Shown: positions 27,533 through 36,806 of the stretch, piece after piece
Layout of the letters: every line of letters begins with the position of its first letter
How positions within the stretch are numbered: position 1 is the first letter of the stretch
NCBI RefSeq assembly: GCF_025195125.1
Contig: NZ_JAMGSL010000009.1
Location: forward strand, 67,091 to 131,090
Length of the DNA: 64,000 nt
Source of the DNA: Streptomyces sp. Je 1-79
Lineage (GTDB): Bacteria; Actinomycetota; Actinomycetes; Streptomycetales; Streptomycetaceae
Reading direction: 5' to 3'
Notes under the pieces: generated by a model
Database searches by the model: none
What the model saw: the letters and a program-made list of their open reading frames with translations, nothing else
What the model was told of the DNA's origin: nothing
Translations under genes and position numbers: made by a program

Positions 27533-28299
27533 GAGACACCTGGTCCAATGCGCGAGACGATTTCGTCCCAGTAGCCGGGCAGGGTCTGGAATGCGCCGCT
27601 CTGTCCGATCCGGTCTCCGTGGCCGGTGCGGCCGGTGTGATCGGTGAAGAAGATCGTCCCGGCGCCCTGCCAGCGGGCGATCCGCATCGCCTCGTCGAGA
27701 TGGTTCCGGGGCACCCCGTGGACGAGGTGGACGAACTTCTCCGGCGGGTGGTCGGCGGTCCACTCGGCCACCTGCGACCAGCGGTAGTCGGCCCACGGCC
27801 CGGAGAAGGTGACCAGCTGGTCGGCGGCCTCGGCGTAGCCCGGGTACGGATGGGTGCCGTGGCTCAGGACGAGGTGCGCCTCGCCGTCGAGCACCGCCTC
27901 CAGGGTGGCCGTGACGCGCCGCACCTCGGGCAGGTCGGCCCGGTCGGTGGGACAGCGGTCCAGGTAGAAGCCGTCGACCTTGTACCAGTCGAGGAAGCGG
28001 TGGGCGTCCGAGACGATCTCGCCGAAGTCGCGCGAACCGTGGCGGAGGTCCAGATGCCCGAGGACCTTCACGCGCGCGTTCTTGAGCCGGCCGGCCGCCT
28101 CCAGACAGTGCGGGTCGGGCCGGTCCCCGGGCCCGTCGGCGACGTTGAGCACGGCCCAGTGCACGGGGGTGCCGGGACGGGTCAGCTCGGCCCACTCGAC
28201 GGGGGCGAGCAGCGGATGGGCGTAGCCGGGGACGCCGAAGCCCGTCTCCCGCTCCTGGACGGCGCCGGTGGTCGTCGTGGGTGTGGTCAGATGCGGCAT
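27526..28299 (-). CDS. Spherulin-4 family glycoside hydrolase (GH135-like)
   Basis: A 257-residue protein with spherulation-specific family 4 features: GVPGYAHPL at the start of the barrel, HLDLRHGSR and the acidic DGFYLDRCPTD, where the first Asp is expected to be catalytic. Characterised relatives (Aspergillus Sph3) cleave alpha-1,4-linked N-acetylgalactosamine polymers. No signal peptide is visible, which is odd for a polysaccharide hydrolase. It overlaps the epimerase gene by 13 bp and is the last gene of the glycosyltransferase-led operon. Confidence 0.82.
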   Translation of the reverse strand: MPHLTTPTTTTGAVQERETGFGVPGYAHPLLAPVEWAELTRPGTPVHWAVLNVADGPGDRPDPHCLEAAGRLKNARVKVLGHLDLRHGSRDFGEIVSDAHRFLDWYKVDGFYLDRCPTDRADLPEVRRVTATLEAVLDGEAHLVLSHGTHPYPGYAEAADQLVTFSGPWADYRWSQVAEWTADHPPEKFVHLVHGVPRNHLDEAMRIARWQGAGTIFFTDHTGRTGHGDRIGQSGAFQTLPGYWDEIVSRIGPGVSE

Positions 28300-29246
28300 G
28301 CCGCCTCCATCCAGATGTCGGCGAGGGATTCCTCGAGGTTGATCCGGGGCCGCCAGCCGAGCCGGTCGCGGGCGGTGCGCACGTCGGCCTGCTGCCAGCT
28401 GCCGCAGCCGTCGGGGTACGGGTAGGGCTGGGCGGCCAGCTGTTCGGCGATGCTCTCGGTGCGCGGGGCGCCGATGACCGGCCGCGGGGGCGGGCCGTCG
28501 AGTTCGTGCAGGGTCCCGGCGAACCCGGCGACCCGGGCCAGGACGGCTGCGGCGTCACGGAGCTTGACGGCCCGTCCGGTGCCGATGTTGACGACGCCCT
28601 GGGCGGCGGAGAGCGAGGCCGCGTGGACGGCGCGGGCGACGTCGCGTACGTCGACGAAGTCGCGCTGGACGCCGAGGCCGCTGAGCTTCAGCTCGCCGTC
28701 GCCACCCTGCATCGCGCGGCGCATGGCCTCGGCGAGGCGGCCGAGCGGGGAGCCCGCGGGGGTGCCGGGGCCGACCGGGGAGAAGACCCGGAGGACCACG
28801 GCGTCGAGGCCCGACCCGAGGACGAGTTCGGTCGCGGCGAGCTTGGAGACGCCGTACGGGCCGCCGGGGCGGGGCACGGCGTCCTCGGCGGTGGACGAGC
28901 CGGGCTGGGAGGGGCCGTACTCCGAGGCGCAGCCGACCTGGACGAGCCGGGCGCCGCAGCCGCTGCGGCGCAGGGCCTCGCAGACGGTGGCGACGGCGAC
29001 GGTGTTGTGCCGGGTCAGATCGCGGGCTCCGCCACGGGTGGCGCCGGCGCAGTTGACGACGACTCCGGGGTGGACGGCGTCGAGGAAGCGGGTCAGGGCG
29101 CCGGGGCTGCCTCCGGCGAGGTCGAACCGCACGTCGGCGTCGTCGCCCCGGCCGAGGGCGGTGAGGTGCACCGCCGGGTCGGCGAGCAGCCGGTCGGCGA
29201 CGAAACGTCCGAGGAATCCGTTGGCTCCGAGCAGCAGCACCCTCAT
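28287..29246 (-). CDS. NAD-dependent sugar epimerase/dehydratase
   Basis: A 319-residue extended SDR with the NAD motif GANGFLG at residues 8-14 and catalytic YGVSK. The pattern matches nucleotide-sugar 4-epimerases and dehydratases. Its genomic partners (PelF-like glycosyltransferase and GalNAc-type hydrolase) suggest a UDP-GlcNAc/UDP-GalNAc 4-epimerase role. The exact reaction cannot be read from motifs alone. Confidence 0.85.
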   Translation of the reverse strand: MRVLLLGANGFLGRFVADRLLADPAVHLTALGRGDDADVRFDLAGGSPGALTRFLDAVHPGVVVNCAGATRGGARDLTRHNTVAVATVCEALRRSGCGARLVQVGCASEYGPSQPGSSTAEDAVPRPGGPYGVSKLAATELVLGSGLDAVVLRVFSPVGPGTPAGSPLGRLAEAMRRAMQGGDGELKLSGLGVQRDFVDVRDVARAVHAASLSAAQGVVNIGTGRAVKLRDAAAVLARVAGFAGTLHELDGPPPRPVIGAPRTESIAEQLAAQPYPYPDGCGSWQQADVRTARDRLGWRPRINLEESLADIWMEAACRI

Positions 29247-29401
29247 CGTGCGGCCCCTTCGTGCCGACCGGCCGTTGCTGGGGGTTGGGAGGTCATGTCT
29301 CTTTCGTCTCCTTGGAATGGTTCCTGCGCTGTGGGTGCGCCCGCGGCGTCGGCTCCGCGGGTGCGCCTGGGTTCACGGGAGCGTGGTGCGGTCCGGCCGG
29401 G

Positions 29402-30877
29402 TCAGGGGGCGGCGGCCGGCGCCTGGGCGTGGGCCGAGGCCCGGGAGAGGGTGGCGGTGGCGTGGGCGAGGAGGCCGAGGGCCGCGGCGCCGCAGGCGAG
29501 GGCGGGTACGGCTCCGGGGCCCCAGGTGTCGACGAGGGTGCGGACGGGGGTGGCGAGGAGGTCGCAGCCGGGGACCCGGCCCGCGAGGACGCTCGCCAGG
29601 GCGAGGGCCTCCGCGGCGCAGGCCGCGGCGAGGCCGTTGGCGGCGGTCTCGGGGAAACCGTGGACGGCGAGGAGCCGGGCCAAGAGGAGCAGGGCACCGA
29701 GGGCGAGGGCGCCGGGGGCGAAGCCGGTCAGCCCCAGCAGGCCCGCGAGGGCGGCGAGATGGAGCGCGACGGTGGCCAGGAGCAGGGGGCGGGTGCCGGC
29801 GGCGAAGTCCTCCAGACCGCGGCTGGCGGCGAGCCTGCCGCGTGCCCTGGCAGCGAAGAGCCGGGCGCACCAGGCGGCGGGGGCGACGGCGAGCGCGAGG
29901 CCGAGGAGGGGGGCGGGGGCGACGGGCCAGGGGCCGTCGGGTCCGCCCGTGAGCGTGGCCTGGAGGAGACCGTCCCCGCCGAACGCGTACGCGAGGAGCC
30001 AGAGGGTCCAGACGCGGGCGGCGGGGACGGTGCGGCCGGCGGCGCGCAGGGGGCCGCGCCGGACGGCGACGGCGAGCGCGGCGGCCAGGCCGAGGGCCCC
30101 GGCCGCGCCGACGGCGAGGCGCACGGGCCCTTCTGTGAGCGCGAGTGCGGTGACGGCGAGGGCGGCGACGGCGCCGGGCGCCAGGGCGGCCAGGGTCCAC
30201 CCGGCCCACCCGGCGCGTGTCCCGTCCTCGGGCGCGGGGCGTGCGGGCGCCCCGTCTCCACGCGGCACGCGCGCGTACAGCTCTTCGGCGAGCGAGAACA
30301 CGTCCCGGTGCCGGAACCGCGCGGCGGTCCGGTCGGTGACGCCGTGGGCTTCGAGCCCCGCCGCGATCTCCAGCGGGTCGACGGCCTGCTCGCACAGCTC
30401 CCGGTGCCGGTGCATGAGCGCCCTGACGGGGTCGGCGGGCCCCCGCCGCACCGCCTTGGGCACGGCCTCGCCGCCGGACCGCCCGGCAGCGGAGGCATCC
30501 GGCTGGGGGGCGCCCGGCTGGGGGACGAGGGCGCCGTCCGGCTCGGCGGCGTCCGGCGCGGGGGTGAGGCTTTCGGCCGCCTGCGGCACCGTGGTGGCGC
30601 GGGTCGTTCGGTCCGCCGGTCGCTCGCCCTCGACCGCTGCGGCCGCCCGGCGCGGGCCCGGCGACCGGAGGTCGAGGTCCGCAGCGCCGGGCGCGGCCGG
30701 CGCCGGGATGACGGCTCCGGCCTCCGGGCGGCGGGCGGTGCCGCGGCTCCCCGTCCTCTCGGGCCCCTCGGTCGTCACGGAGACCGTCACGGCCACCGTG
30801 AGGGCCGTCGTCTCGAGGAGGGACTCGGAGTGGGAGTCCCAGGGTCCGGGGGTCGTCGGGGCGGCGGGGCCGCGCAT
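29402..30877 (-). CDS. Polytopic membrane protein of the polysaccharide locus
   Basis: 491 residues. An N-terminal ~170-residue Ala/Pro-rich cytosolic part is followed by a conserved-looking segment (HRHRELCEQAVDPLEIAAGL) and about eight hydrophobic helices. ATG at 30877 is chosen over 30898 because of the AAGGAGG seven bases upstream. It starts 13 bp after the glycosyltransferase stop. Transporter or scaffold for polymer export is inferred from position; no family motif (for example PelG/MATE) is recognised with confidence. Confidence 0.75.
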   Translation of the reverse strand: MRGPAAPTTPGPWDSHSESLLETTALTVAVTVSVTTEGPERTGSRGTARRPEAGAVIPAPAAPGAADLDLRSPGPRRAAAAVEGERPADRTTRATTVPQAAESLTPAPDAAEPDGALVPQPGAPQPDASAAGRSGGEAVPKAVRRGPADPVRALMHRHRELCEQAVDPLEIAAGLEAHGVTDRTAARFRHRDVFSLAEELYARVPRGDGAPARPAPEDGTRAGWAGWTLAALAPGAVAALAVTALALTEGPVRLAVGAAGALGLAAALAVAVRRGPLRAAGRTVPAARVWTLWLLAYAFGGDGLLQATLTGGPDGPWPVAPAPLLGLALAVAPAAWCARLFAARARGRLAASRGLEDFAAGTRPLLLATVALHLAALAGLLGLTGFAPGALALGALLLLARLLAVHGFPETAANGLAAACAAEALALASVLAGRVPGCDLLATPVRTLVDTWGPGAVPALACGAAALGLLAHATATLSRASAHAQAPAAAP

Positions 30878-30890
30878 GGGGGTGCCTCCT

Positions 30891-32513
30891 TCAGGCATCG
30901 GTGTCTCCCGCTCCGGCGGCGGCGCTCACGCGCTGGTCCGCCCAGATGCCGGGGACGTACGCCTCCGCCGGGTGCGCGAAGGGGACGCCCTCCCCGGCAC
31001 GGCGGCGCACCGGCGAGTGGGAGAGCAGTTCGAGGTAGATGCCGCGGAACGCCGCGAGGTTCTGCTCGACGGTGAAGAGTTCGAGCGCGCGGGCCCGCGC
31101 CGCCGCGCCCAGCCGGTAGCGGCGCTCGGGGTCGCGCAACAGCGCCAGACAGGCGTCCGCGAGCGCCCGCGGATTGCGCGGGGGCACGACGAGCCCCGTG
31201 CCGCCGATGACCTCGACGACCGCGCCGACGTCCGTCGAGACCGTCGCCCGCGCGCAGAACATCGCCTCGACCAGGCTGATCGGGAAGCCCTCGACGACGC
31301 TGGAGAGGACGACGACGGCGCCCGCCGCGTACGCCTCGGCGAGCGTCGGCGCCTCCGGCCCGCCGATCTCCTCGAAGGAGACCGGGTTCTCGCCGACGGC
31401 GTGCGCCCCCGGCGCCTCGTCGGGGAAGAGCTGGGCCGCGAGCGCCTTGCAGTGCGTGATGTACGCGTCCGCGCCCGGCTCGCGCACCGGCGCGGCGATG
31501 ACCCGCAGCCGTACGTCGGGCTGCTGCCTGCGCACCTCCGCGAAGGCGTGCAGCAGGGCGATCAGGTCCTTGGCGGGTTCCACCCGGCCGACCCACACGA
31601 GGGTCGCCGGGTCACCGCTCTCCTCGTCCTCGCCGACCTCCGTGAACCGTTCGGACTCCATGCCCGGGTAGACCGTGCGCAGCTTGGCGCGGTCGGCCCC
31701 GCACCGCTCCTGCCAGCGCCGGGCGTGGGTGTTGCCGGGGGTGAGGAGCGCGGCCTGCCGGTAGACCTCGCCGGCGAGCCTGCCGTGGAAGGCGGCGAGC
31801 AGGGCACGGACGGGGGCCGACCGGGGCGCACCGGCGGCGGCGAGGTAGTGCGCGCGCAGCTGTACGCCGTACTCGGTGACCAGCAGCGGAGTGCCGAAGA
31901 AGCGTTTGGCCAACAGCCCGGGCAGCGCCGCGGATCCGCCGGACGCGGCGTGGCAGAGGTCGACCGCGCCGAGTCCGTCCTCGCCGTACCAGTCGAGCGA
32001 CAGCGGGCGCAGGGCGCGCTCCAACTGGTCGACGGTGTCGAGGTAGTCGGGGACGGTGGCATCGGCCACACCCCGGCGCGCGCCGGGCGCGCGGCAGGCG
32101 GACTCCAGGGTGCGGACGGCGAGTTCGGAGCGCAGGGCCGCGTAGAGGCCTCCGCGGTCGCCGGCGAGTTCGGCCAGTCCGTAGAGCCCCTCGGCGAAAC
32201 GGGCGGCGGCGGGCGTGCCGTCCTCGACGCAGATGCCGGTCACGAGCGCGCCGAAGTGTTCGGCGAAGCGCCGCCGTTCGCGCCGCCCGTAGGTCCGGCC
32301 GTCGTCCTCGGGCGCCCAGAGCGCGGCCGTGCGGACCCGCTGGACCTGCGGGGGCAGGTCGACCCAGCCGGCCTCCTCCTGCCGGGCGCTGCGGCTGAGG
32401 GCGTACAGGTCGAACTCGTGCGGCGCGAGCCCGCGTACGAGCCGGTCGCACCAGAGCCTGGACTCACCCGTGGCGTACGGGTAGCCACCCTCCGTAAGCA
32501 GTCCGATCCGCAT
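30891..32513 (-). CDS. PelF-like family 4 glycosyltransferase
   Basis: 540 residues. The N-terminal RIGLLTEGGYPYATGESRLW is typical of the DUF3492/PelF N-domain. The GT4 C-domain shows LVWVGRVEPAKDL, the EAPTLAEAYAAG donor-binding Glu region and STDVGAVVEVIGGTG. PelF polymerises UDP-activated N-acetylhexosamines in the cytosol during Pel synthesis. It is first in a four-gene minus-strand set with a membrane protein, a 4-epimerase and a spherulin-4 hydrolase. Specific product not proven. Confidence 0.87.
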   Translation of the reverse strand: MRIGLLTEGGYPYATGESRLWCDRLVRGLAPHEFDLYALSRSARQEEAGWVDLPPQVQRVRTAALWAPEDDGRTYGRRERRRFAEHFGALVTGICVEDGTPAAARFAEGLYGLAELAGDRGGLYAALRSELAVRTLESACRAPGARRGVADATVPDYLDTVDQLERALRPLSLDWYGEDGLGAVDLCHAASGGSAALPGLLAKRFFGTPLLVTEYGVQLRAHYLAAAGAPRSAPVRALLAAFHGRLAGEVYRQAALLTPGNTHARRWQERCGADRAKLRTVYPGMESERFTEVGEDEESGDPATLVWVGRVEPAKDLIALLHAFAEVRRQQPDVRLRVIAAPVREPGADAYITHCKALAAQLFPDEAPGAHAVGENPVSFEEIGGPEAPTLAEAYAAGAVVVLSSVVEGFPISLVEAMFCARATVSTDVGAVVEVIGGTGLVVPPRNPRALADACLALLRDPERRYRLGAAARARALELFTVEQNLAAFRGIYLELLSHSPVRRRAGEGVPFAHPAEAYVPGIWADQRVSAAAGAGDTDA

Positions 32514-32592
32514 GAGTACACCCCCGATCTCGCTTGACTCCCGCCACCGTGGTCCGGCGACTCGCAGCGGGAAGAACGTAAGCGGATGGAGC

Positions 32593-32626
32593 GGTGGCGC
32601 GACGGACGGTTGTCCGTCGCACCACC
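32593..32626. repeat. 15-bp inverted repeat upstream of the glycosyltransferase
   Basis: GGTGGCGCGACGGAC and its near-perfect complement flank a 4-nt loop (14 of 15 pairs). No T tract. It could end the DUF3152 transcript or serve as an operator for the operon that begins at 32513. The rest of the 32514-32789 gap shows no gene. Confidence 0.7.
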
Positions 32627-32789
32627 GGAAGGGGTGAATGCACGTAACTTTCCCACCCCGGTCGCGTTCCGTCGCGCTACGGGGCGTGTCGCCTACGCAG
32701 AGTCATGCTGCGGCCAGCTCCTGGAACCGTCGGGCAGCGCCGGCGGTACCGGGCCGGTCACGGCTGCCGGGAAGGCCTCCGGGCGGGCG

Positions 32790-34160
32790 TCAACTCCCGG
32801 GGTGCACCCAGGGGTTGGGACGGCACTTGATGCCGTCCACGTCCAGCGACTTGGTCTGCTGCTGCATCACGGGCGCGAGGGCGCCGGGCGTGCGGCAGCT
32901 GACGTGGCCGTGTCCGAGGCGGTGTCCGACCTCGTGGTTGATGAGCATCTGGCGATAGGCGAACATCGCCTTCGCGCCGAAGGTGTCCGATCCCTGCGCC
33001 CAGCGGAAGGCGTTGATCATCACCCGGGAGGTGGACGCGGAGTCGCAGGACACGTTGTCGACGGTGGTGTCCAGATCGGACTTCGCGCACCAGACGCCGG
33101 TGGTGCCGGGGCTGGCCAGCGTGATCACGAACTCCGGGTCCCCGCTGGAGATCCGCTCGAAGGTCATGGCGCCCTTGCCGGCCCAGCTGCGCTCGTCGTT
33201 CAGGGTCTTCTGCACGGCCTCGGCGAAGAGCTTCGGGTCGAGCCCGATCCCCTTCTCGACGTCGACGCGGTACCGGACCTTGCGCCCCTTGCCCGGCGCC
33301 CGGTCGAAGCCGGCCACGGCCTCGAACTCACCGGAGCCCTTGAGCTTGGGGTCGATGGCGAACCGAGTGGCCATCAACTGCTCGTACGTGGGCGGCTTGA
33401 CGGGTTGGGCGGGCAGCGGCTTCGTGGGGGTCAGCCGGTCGTCGGAGCGCGACGCGCCGCCCTTGTCGACGGCCCGGTCCGTGGGCTTCTCGGCCGAGTG
33501 GGCGACGGCGCCGTCGGCCTCCCGGTCGGTGACCTGACCGGCCACGACGACGGCGAGGACGGTGGTGACGGCGGCGGCCGCGATACCGGTGAAGGTACGC
33601 CCCTTGCCGGCCTTCCTGGCCGGCGTCTCCTCGGGGAGCTCCTCCGGGGCGTCCTCGGGGTCGCGCTCCCGGCGCGGGGCGGGGATGAAGGGGCGCGCGG
33701 CGGTCTCGTCCGGGGCGTTCGAGCGGGTGCCCGGCAGGTCGCCGTAGCGCTCGGGCGGCCGCGGCATCGTCTCGGTGTGCTCGGGATGCCCGCCCCGTAC
33801 GGCCGTCTCGCCGGGGGCGGTGTAGACCGGGGTGCCGTGCATCGGCGTGTCCCAGACGGGCCTGCCGCCGCCCTGCTGCCGCCCGTACGCGCCGGGGCCG
33901 GGCCCCTGGCCGTACGCACGCGGGCCCTGACCGTACGTGCCCTGGGCGTACCCGGTCCGCTGTCCGCGCGCCCCCGGGGAGTACGGGTCCGAGGGGTACG
34001 GGTCCGGGGAGTACGAGCCCCCGGAGTACCGCTCCTGGGAGTACGTGTCCTGGCCGTCCTGCGCACGCCTGCGGCGTCCCGTCCCCGGCTCCGCCGCTTC
34101 GCGCCGCCCCGGATCCGCGGGGGGTGCGGGCGCGGGGCCCTTGCGACTATGTCGTCCCAC
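32790..34160 (-). CDS. DUF3152 zinc metalloprotease, membrane anchored
   Basis: 456 residues. A long Tyr/Pro/Gly/Gln-rich cytosolic tail (about 1-185) is followed by one membrane helix (GIAAAAVTTVLAVVVAG), then an extracellular domain with HEVGHRLGHGH, a metzincin-type HExxHxxGxxH zinc site, and paired cysteines. This is the DUF3152 architecture of actinobacteria. It starts with GTG (34160), 8 bp after the upstream hydrolase gene, so the two are cotranscribed. The substrate is unknown. Confidence 0.87.
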   Translation of the reverse strand: MGRHSRKGPAPAPPADPGRREAAEPGTGRRRRAQDGQDTYSQERYSGGSYSPDPYPSDPYSPGARGQRTGYAQGTYGQGPRAYGQGPGPGAYGRQQGGGRPVWDTPMHGTPVYTAPGETAVRGGHPEHTETMPRPPERYGDLPGTRSNAPDETAARPFIPAPRRERDPEDAPEELPEETPARKAGKGRTFTGIAAAAVTTVLAVVVAGQVTDREADGAVAHSAEKPTDRAVDKGGASRSDDRLTPTKPLPAQPVKPPTYEQLMATRFAIDPKLKGSGEFEAVAGFDRAPGKGRKVRYRVDVEKGIGLDPKLFAEAVQKTLNDERSWAGKGAMTFERISSGDPEFVITLASPGTTGVWCAKSDLDTTVDNVSCDSASTSRVMINAFRWAQGSDTFGAKAMFAYRQMLINHEVGHRLGHGHVSCRTPGALAPVMQQQTKSLDVDGIKCRPNPWVHPGS

Positions 34161-34168
34161 GCCCCGGA

Positions 34169-35200
34169 TCAGCTCCCGCCGCTGTCGTCGCTGGTGTCGC
34201 GGTTCTCTGCGCTCTCAGCGTTCTCTACGCGCTCTTCGCTCTGTTCGTTCAACTCGATCAGTTCCCGTACGGCCTGGGCGACCGTCTCGGGGTACTCCAT
34301 CATGGCCACGTGCCCGGCGTCCGGAAGCGTCAGGAGCCGCGAACCGCGGAACGCGGCCGCCGCCCTGCTCGCCATCCGGTACGAGACCAGCTGGTCACGG
34401 CCGCCGTAGATCAGCAGCGTCGGCGCCAGCACTCGTTCCGCCTGCCGCCAGAGGCCGTGTTGACCGCCGAGCGTGTACGCGTCCACGACACCGCGCGAGG
34501 AGCGGGCCATGGCATCCCAGAAGTACGGGAGTTCCAGGCGCCGTTCCATCTCCTCCACAGCATGCCGGAAGCCTTCGTCGGTGACCCTTCCGGGGTCTCC
34601 ATAGCAGAGGGCGAGCATCCCGCGGACCCGCTGCTCCGGCGTCCAGTCCCTGGTCAGCCTCGCGAAGAGGGGCGCGACGCCCGGCAGGGCGAGCATCACG
34701 GTCGGCCAGACGGTGCGCTGGGCGCGCAGCTCGGGCAGGGCCGGGGCGACCAGGGTGAGGGTGCGGACCAGGTCCGGGCGGACGGCGGCGATCCGGGTGG
34801 AGACGGCGCCGCCGAGCGAGTTGCCGAGCAGATGGACCGGGCCGCGGCCCGCCGCGTCGAGGTGGCGGATGATCGCCCGCGCGTGTCCGGTGACCGAGTA
34901 GTTGCCGTCGTCGGGCGGCGGGGAGTCGCCGAAGCCCGGCAGGTCGACGGCCTCGCCGTCGACCTTGTCGGCGAGCAGCGGCATCAGGGCCGACCAGTTC
35001 TGGGACGAGCCGCCGAGGCCGTGGACGTACAGCGCGGGCGGGAGCCCCGGCCGGTTGCCGGGCCGGGCGCGGATGGTGAGCGTGAGCCCGGGCAGCGAGA
35101 CGGAGCGCAGCTTCTCGCCGTCGGCGACCCGTACGGCGCGGTTACGCGACGAGGAAGGTGCGGCGGCGGTCCGGGTTTCCGGCAGCTCGGTCGACGACAT
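34169..35200 (-). CDS. Alpha/beta hydrolase (LipV-like)
   Basis: 343 residues with HGLGGSSQNW (oxyanion HG), the nucleophile elbow GNSLGG, a GGRDQLVS Asp region and DAGHVAMMEYP carrying the catalytic His. The C-terminal 30 residues are Glu/Asn/Ser-rich and disordered. Esterase or lipase activity is likely; substrate unknown. It is coupled to the DUF3152 gene and divergent from the small acidic protein at 35337. Confidence 0.85.
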   Translation of the reverse strand: MSSTELPETRTAAAPSSSRNRAVRVADGEKLRSVSLPGLTLTIRARPGNRPGLPPALYVHGLGGSSQNWSALMPLLADKVDGEAVDLPGFGDSPPPDDGNYSVTGHARAIIRHLDAAGRGPVHLLGNSLGGAVSTRIAAVRPDLVRTLTLVAPALPELRAQRTVWPTVMLALPGVAPLFARLTRDWTPEQRVRGMLALCYGDPGRVTDEGFRHAVEEMERRLELPYFWDAMARSSRGVVDAYTLGGQHGLWRQAERVLAPTLLIYGGRDQLVSYRMASRAAAAFRGSRLLTLPDAGHVAMMEYPETVAQAVRELIELNEQSEERVENAESAENRDTSDDSGGS

Positions 35201-35336
35201 GGCCGCAATATTACGAGACGATCACGCGGGGACGCGTGTGTGTGGCGTCACAGGTTCGGGTGCGCCGCGGGGAGTGTGCTCCTAGGCTCGGTAGAGAGGG
35301 CCATCGGAGAGAGACCCTCACGCCGGAAGGAATCGC

Positions 35337-35552
35337 ATGACTGTCGATCCGACCGAGCCGGACACATTCGCCGAGGAAGAGGACGACGTGCTCGACGAGG
35401 AAATCCCCGAGGCCGACGCGGCCGAGCAGCGCACCGAACTGCAGCAGCGGGAGGACGAACAGCACAACCACGTGGAGCGGGACTCCGCGAACGAGGCGGA
35501 CTCGTCCGAGCAGGCGCGCGTCGTGGCGCTGGACGAGGACGACTACCGCTGA
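35337..35552 (+). CDS. Small acidic protein
   Basis: A 71-residue, strongly acidic protein (over 35% Asp/Glu, for example EEEDDVLDEEIPEAD), without cysteines or hydrophobic segments, so likely disordered. ATG at 35337 follows GGAAGGAATCGC. No family is recognised. It sits ahead of the TetR gene on the same strand, 147 bp apart. Confidence 0.65.
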   Translation: MTVDPTEPDTFAEEEDDVLDEEIPEADAAEQRTELQQREDEQHNHVERDSANEADSSEQARVVALDEDDYR

Positions 35553-35699
35553 TTCGTTCGGTTCAATGTTGGATCGCCTATCGCCCTCGGCGTCCGGTCC
35601 GTGAAATTCTGCGTCCGCACCGCGCACAGCCGGGTTACCCAAAAGTACGATGGCGGGCGCGGCGCCACACAGCGCATGGATCGATTTTTGGGAGGCGGC

Positions 35700-36359
35700 G
35701 TGACAGCCATCGAGCAGACAGAGGCAGCACGCCCTCGGGGCACGCGCCTGCCGCGCCGAGCCCGACGGAACCAGCTCCTCGGCGCGGCCCAGGAGGTGTT
35801 CGTCGCCCAGGGGTACCACTCCGCCGCGATGGACGACATCGCGGAACGCGCGGGCGTCAGCAAGCCAGTGCTCTACCAGCACTTCCCGGGCAAGCTCGAG
35901 CTCTACCTGGCCCTGCTCGACCAGCACTGCGAGGCCCTGCTGCACGCCGTGCGCACCGCGCTGGCGTCGACGACGGACAACAAGCTCCGGGTCGAGGCGA
36001 CGATGGACGCGTACTTCGCGTACGTGGAGGACGAGGGCGGCGCGTTCCGGCTGGTCTTCGAGTCCGACCTCACCAACGAGCCGGCCGTGCGCGAGCGTGT
36101 GGACCGGGTGAGCCTGCAGTGCGCCGAGGCCATCTCCGACGTGATCGCCGAGGACACCGGCCTCTCCAAGGACGAGTCGATGCTGCTCGCCGTGGGTCTG
36201 GGCGGTGTCTCCCAGGTCGTGGCGCGCTACTGGCTCTCCAGCGGTTCGGCCATCCCCCGCGACAAGGCGGTGGCGCTGCTGACCTCGCTGGCATGGCGCG
36301 GTATCGCGGGCTTCCCGCTGCACCCGACGGACGGCCAGCCGCTCACCGACGGCAACTGA
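35700..36359 (+). CDS. TetR-family transcriptional regulator
   Basis: 219 residues from the GTG at 35700 (GGGAGG just upstream). The helix-turn-helix region reads DDIAERAGVSKPVLYQHFPGK, near residues 40-60, followed by an all-helical ligand domain. A homologue in the same place in mycobacteria is Rv3208. The target genes are unknown; neighbours include the DUF3107 gene and the RNA helicase. Confidence 0.92.
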   Translation: MTAIEQTEAARPRGTRLPRRARRNQLLGAAQEVFVAQGYHSAAMDDIAERAGVSKPVLYQHFPGKLELYLALLDQHCEALLHAVRTALASTTDNKLRVEATMDAYFAYVEDEGGAFRLVFESDLTNEPAVRERVDRVSLQCAEAISDVIAEDTGLSKDESMLLAVGLGGVSQVVARYWLSSGSAIPRDKAVALLTSLAWRGIAGFPLHPTDGQPLTDGN

Positions 36360-36527
36360 GCCTCACCGACGGCCACGGGGCTCGTCGGCGGCTCCGGGCC
36401 GCGCCCGCCGTCGGATGTTCGCTCCTGGCGTTCCGCCGGTGCGCCGTACGGATCGCCTCACCGGGCTAATGTGTGCAGCGTACGGCGCGGGAGACGCGCA
36501 ACGCTGACCGTTCGGAGGGACATAGCC

Positions 36528-36755
36528 GTGGAGGTCAAGATCGGCGTGCAGCACGCACCCCGGGAGATCGTTCTGGAGAGCGGGCAGTCCGCCGAGGAGG
36601 TCGAGAGCGCGGTGGCCGACGCTCTGGCCGGCAAGGCGCAGCTGCTCAGCCTCACGGACGAGAAGGGCCGCAAGGTCCTGATCCCGGCCGAGAAGATCGC
36701 GTACGTGGAGATCGGCGAGCCGGCGGTGCGCCGGGTGGGCTTCGGCGCGCTCTGA
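36528..36755 (+). CDS. DUF3107 small protein
   Basis: 75 residues starting VEVKIGVQHAPREIVLESGQ at a GTG with GGAGGGA upstream. It matches the DUF3107 family (M. tuberculosis 9.4-kDa protein Rv3208A next to the TetR gene), a conserved actinobacterial protein of unknown function. A strong terminator follows. Confidence 0.9.
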   Translation: MEVKIGVQHAPREIVLESGQSAEEVESAVADALAGKAQLLSLTDEKGRKVLIPAEKIAYVEIGEPAVRRVGFGAL

Positions 36756-36771
36756 GACGTACGAGGACAGC

Positions 36772-36806
36772 GAAGGGCCCGGCGGATCCGATCCGCCGGG
36801 CCCTTC
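36772..36806 (+). terminator. Terminator after the DUF3107 gene
   Basis: GAAGGGCCCGGCGGAT with its complement forms a perfect ~15-bp stem. Confidence 0.8.

Noticed and set aside
28281..32537. 1418-codon open frame on the plus strand over the polysaccharide genes
   Set aside because: Gly/Arg-rich shadow; four minus-strand genes with recognisable families occupy the same DNA.
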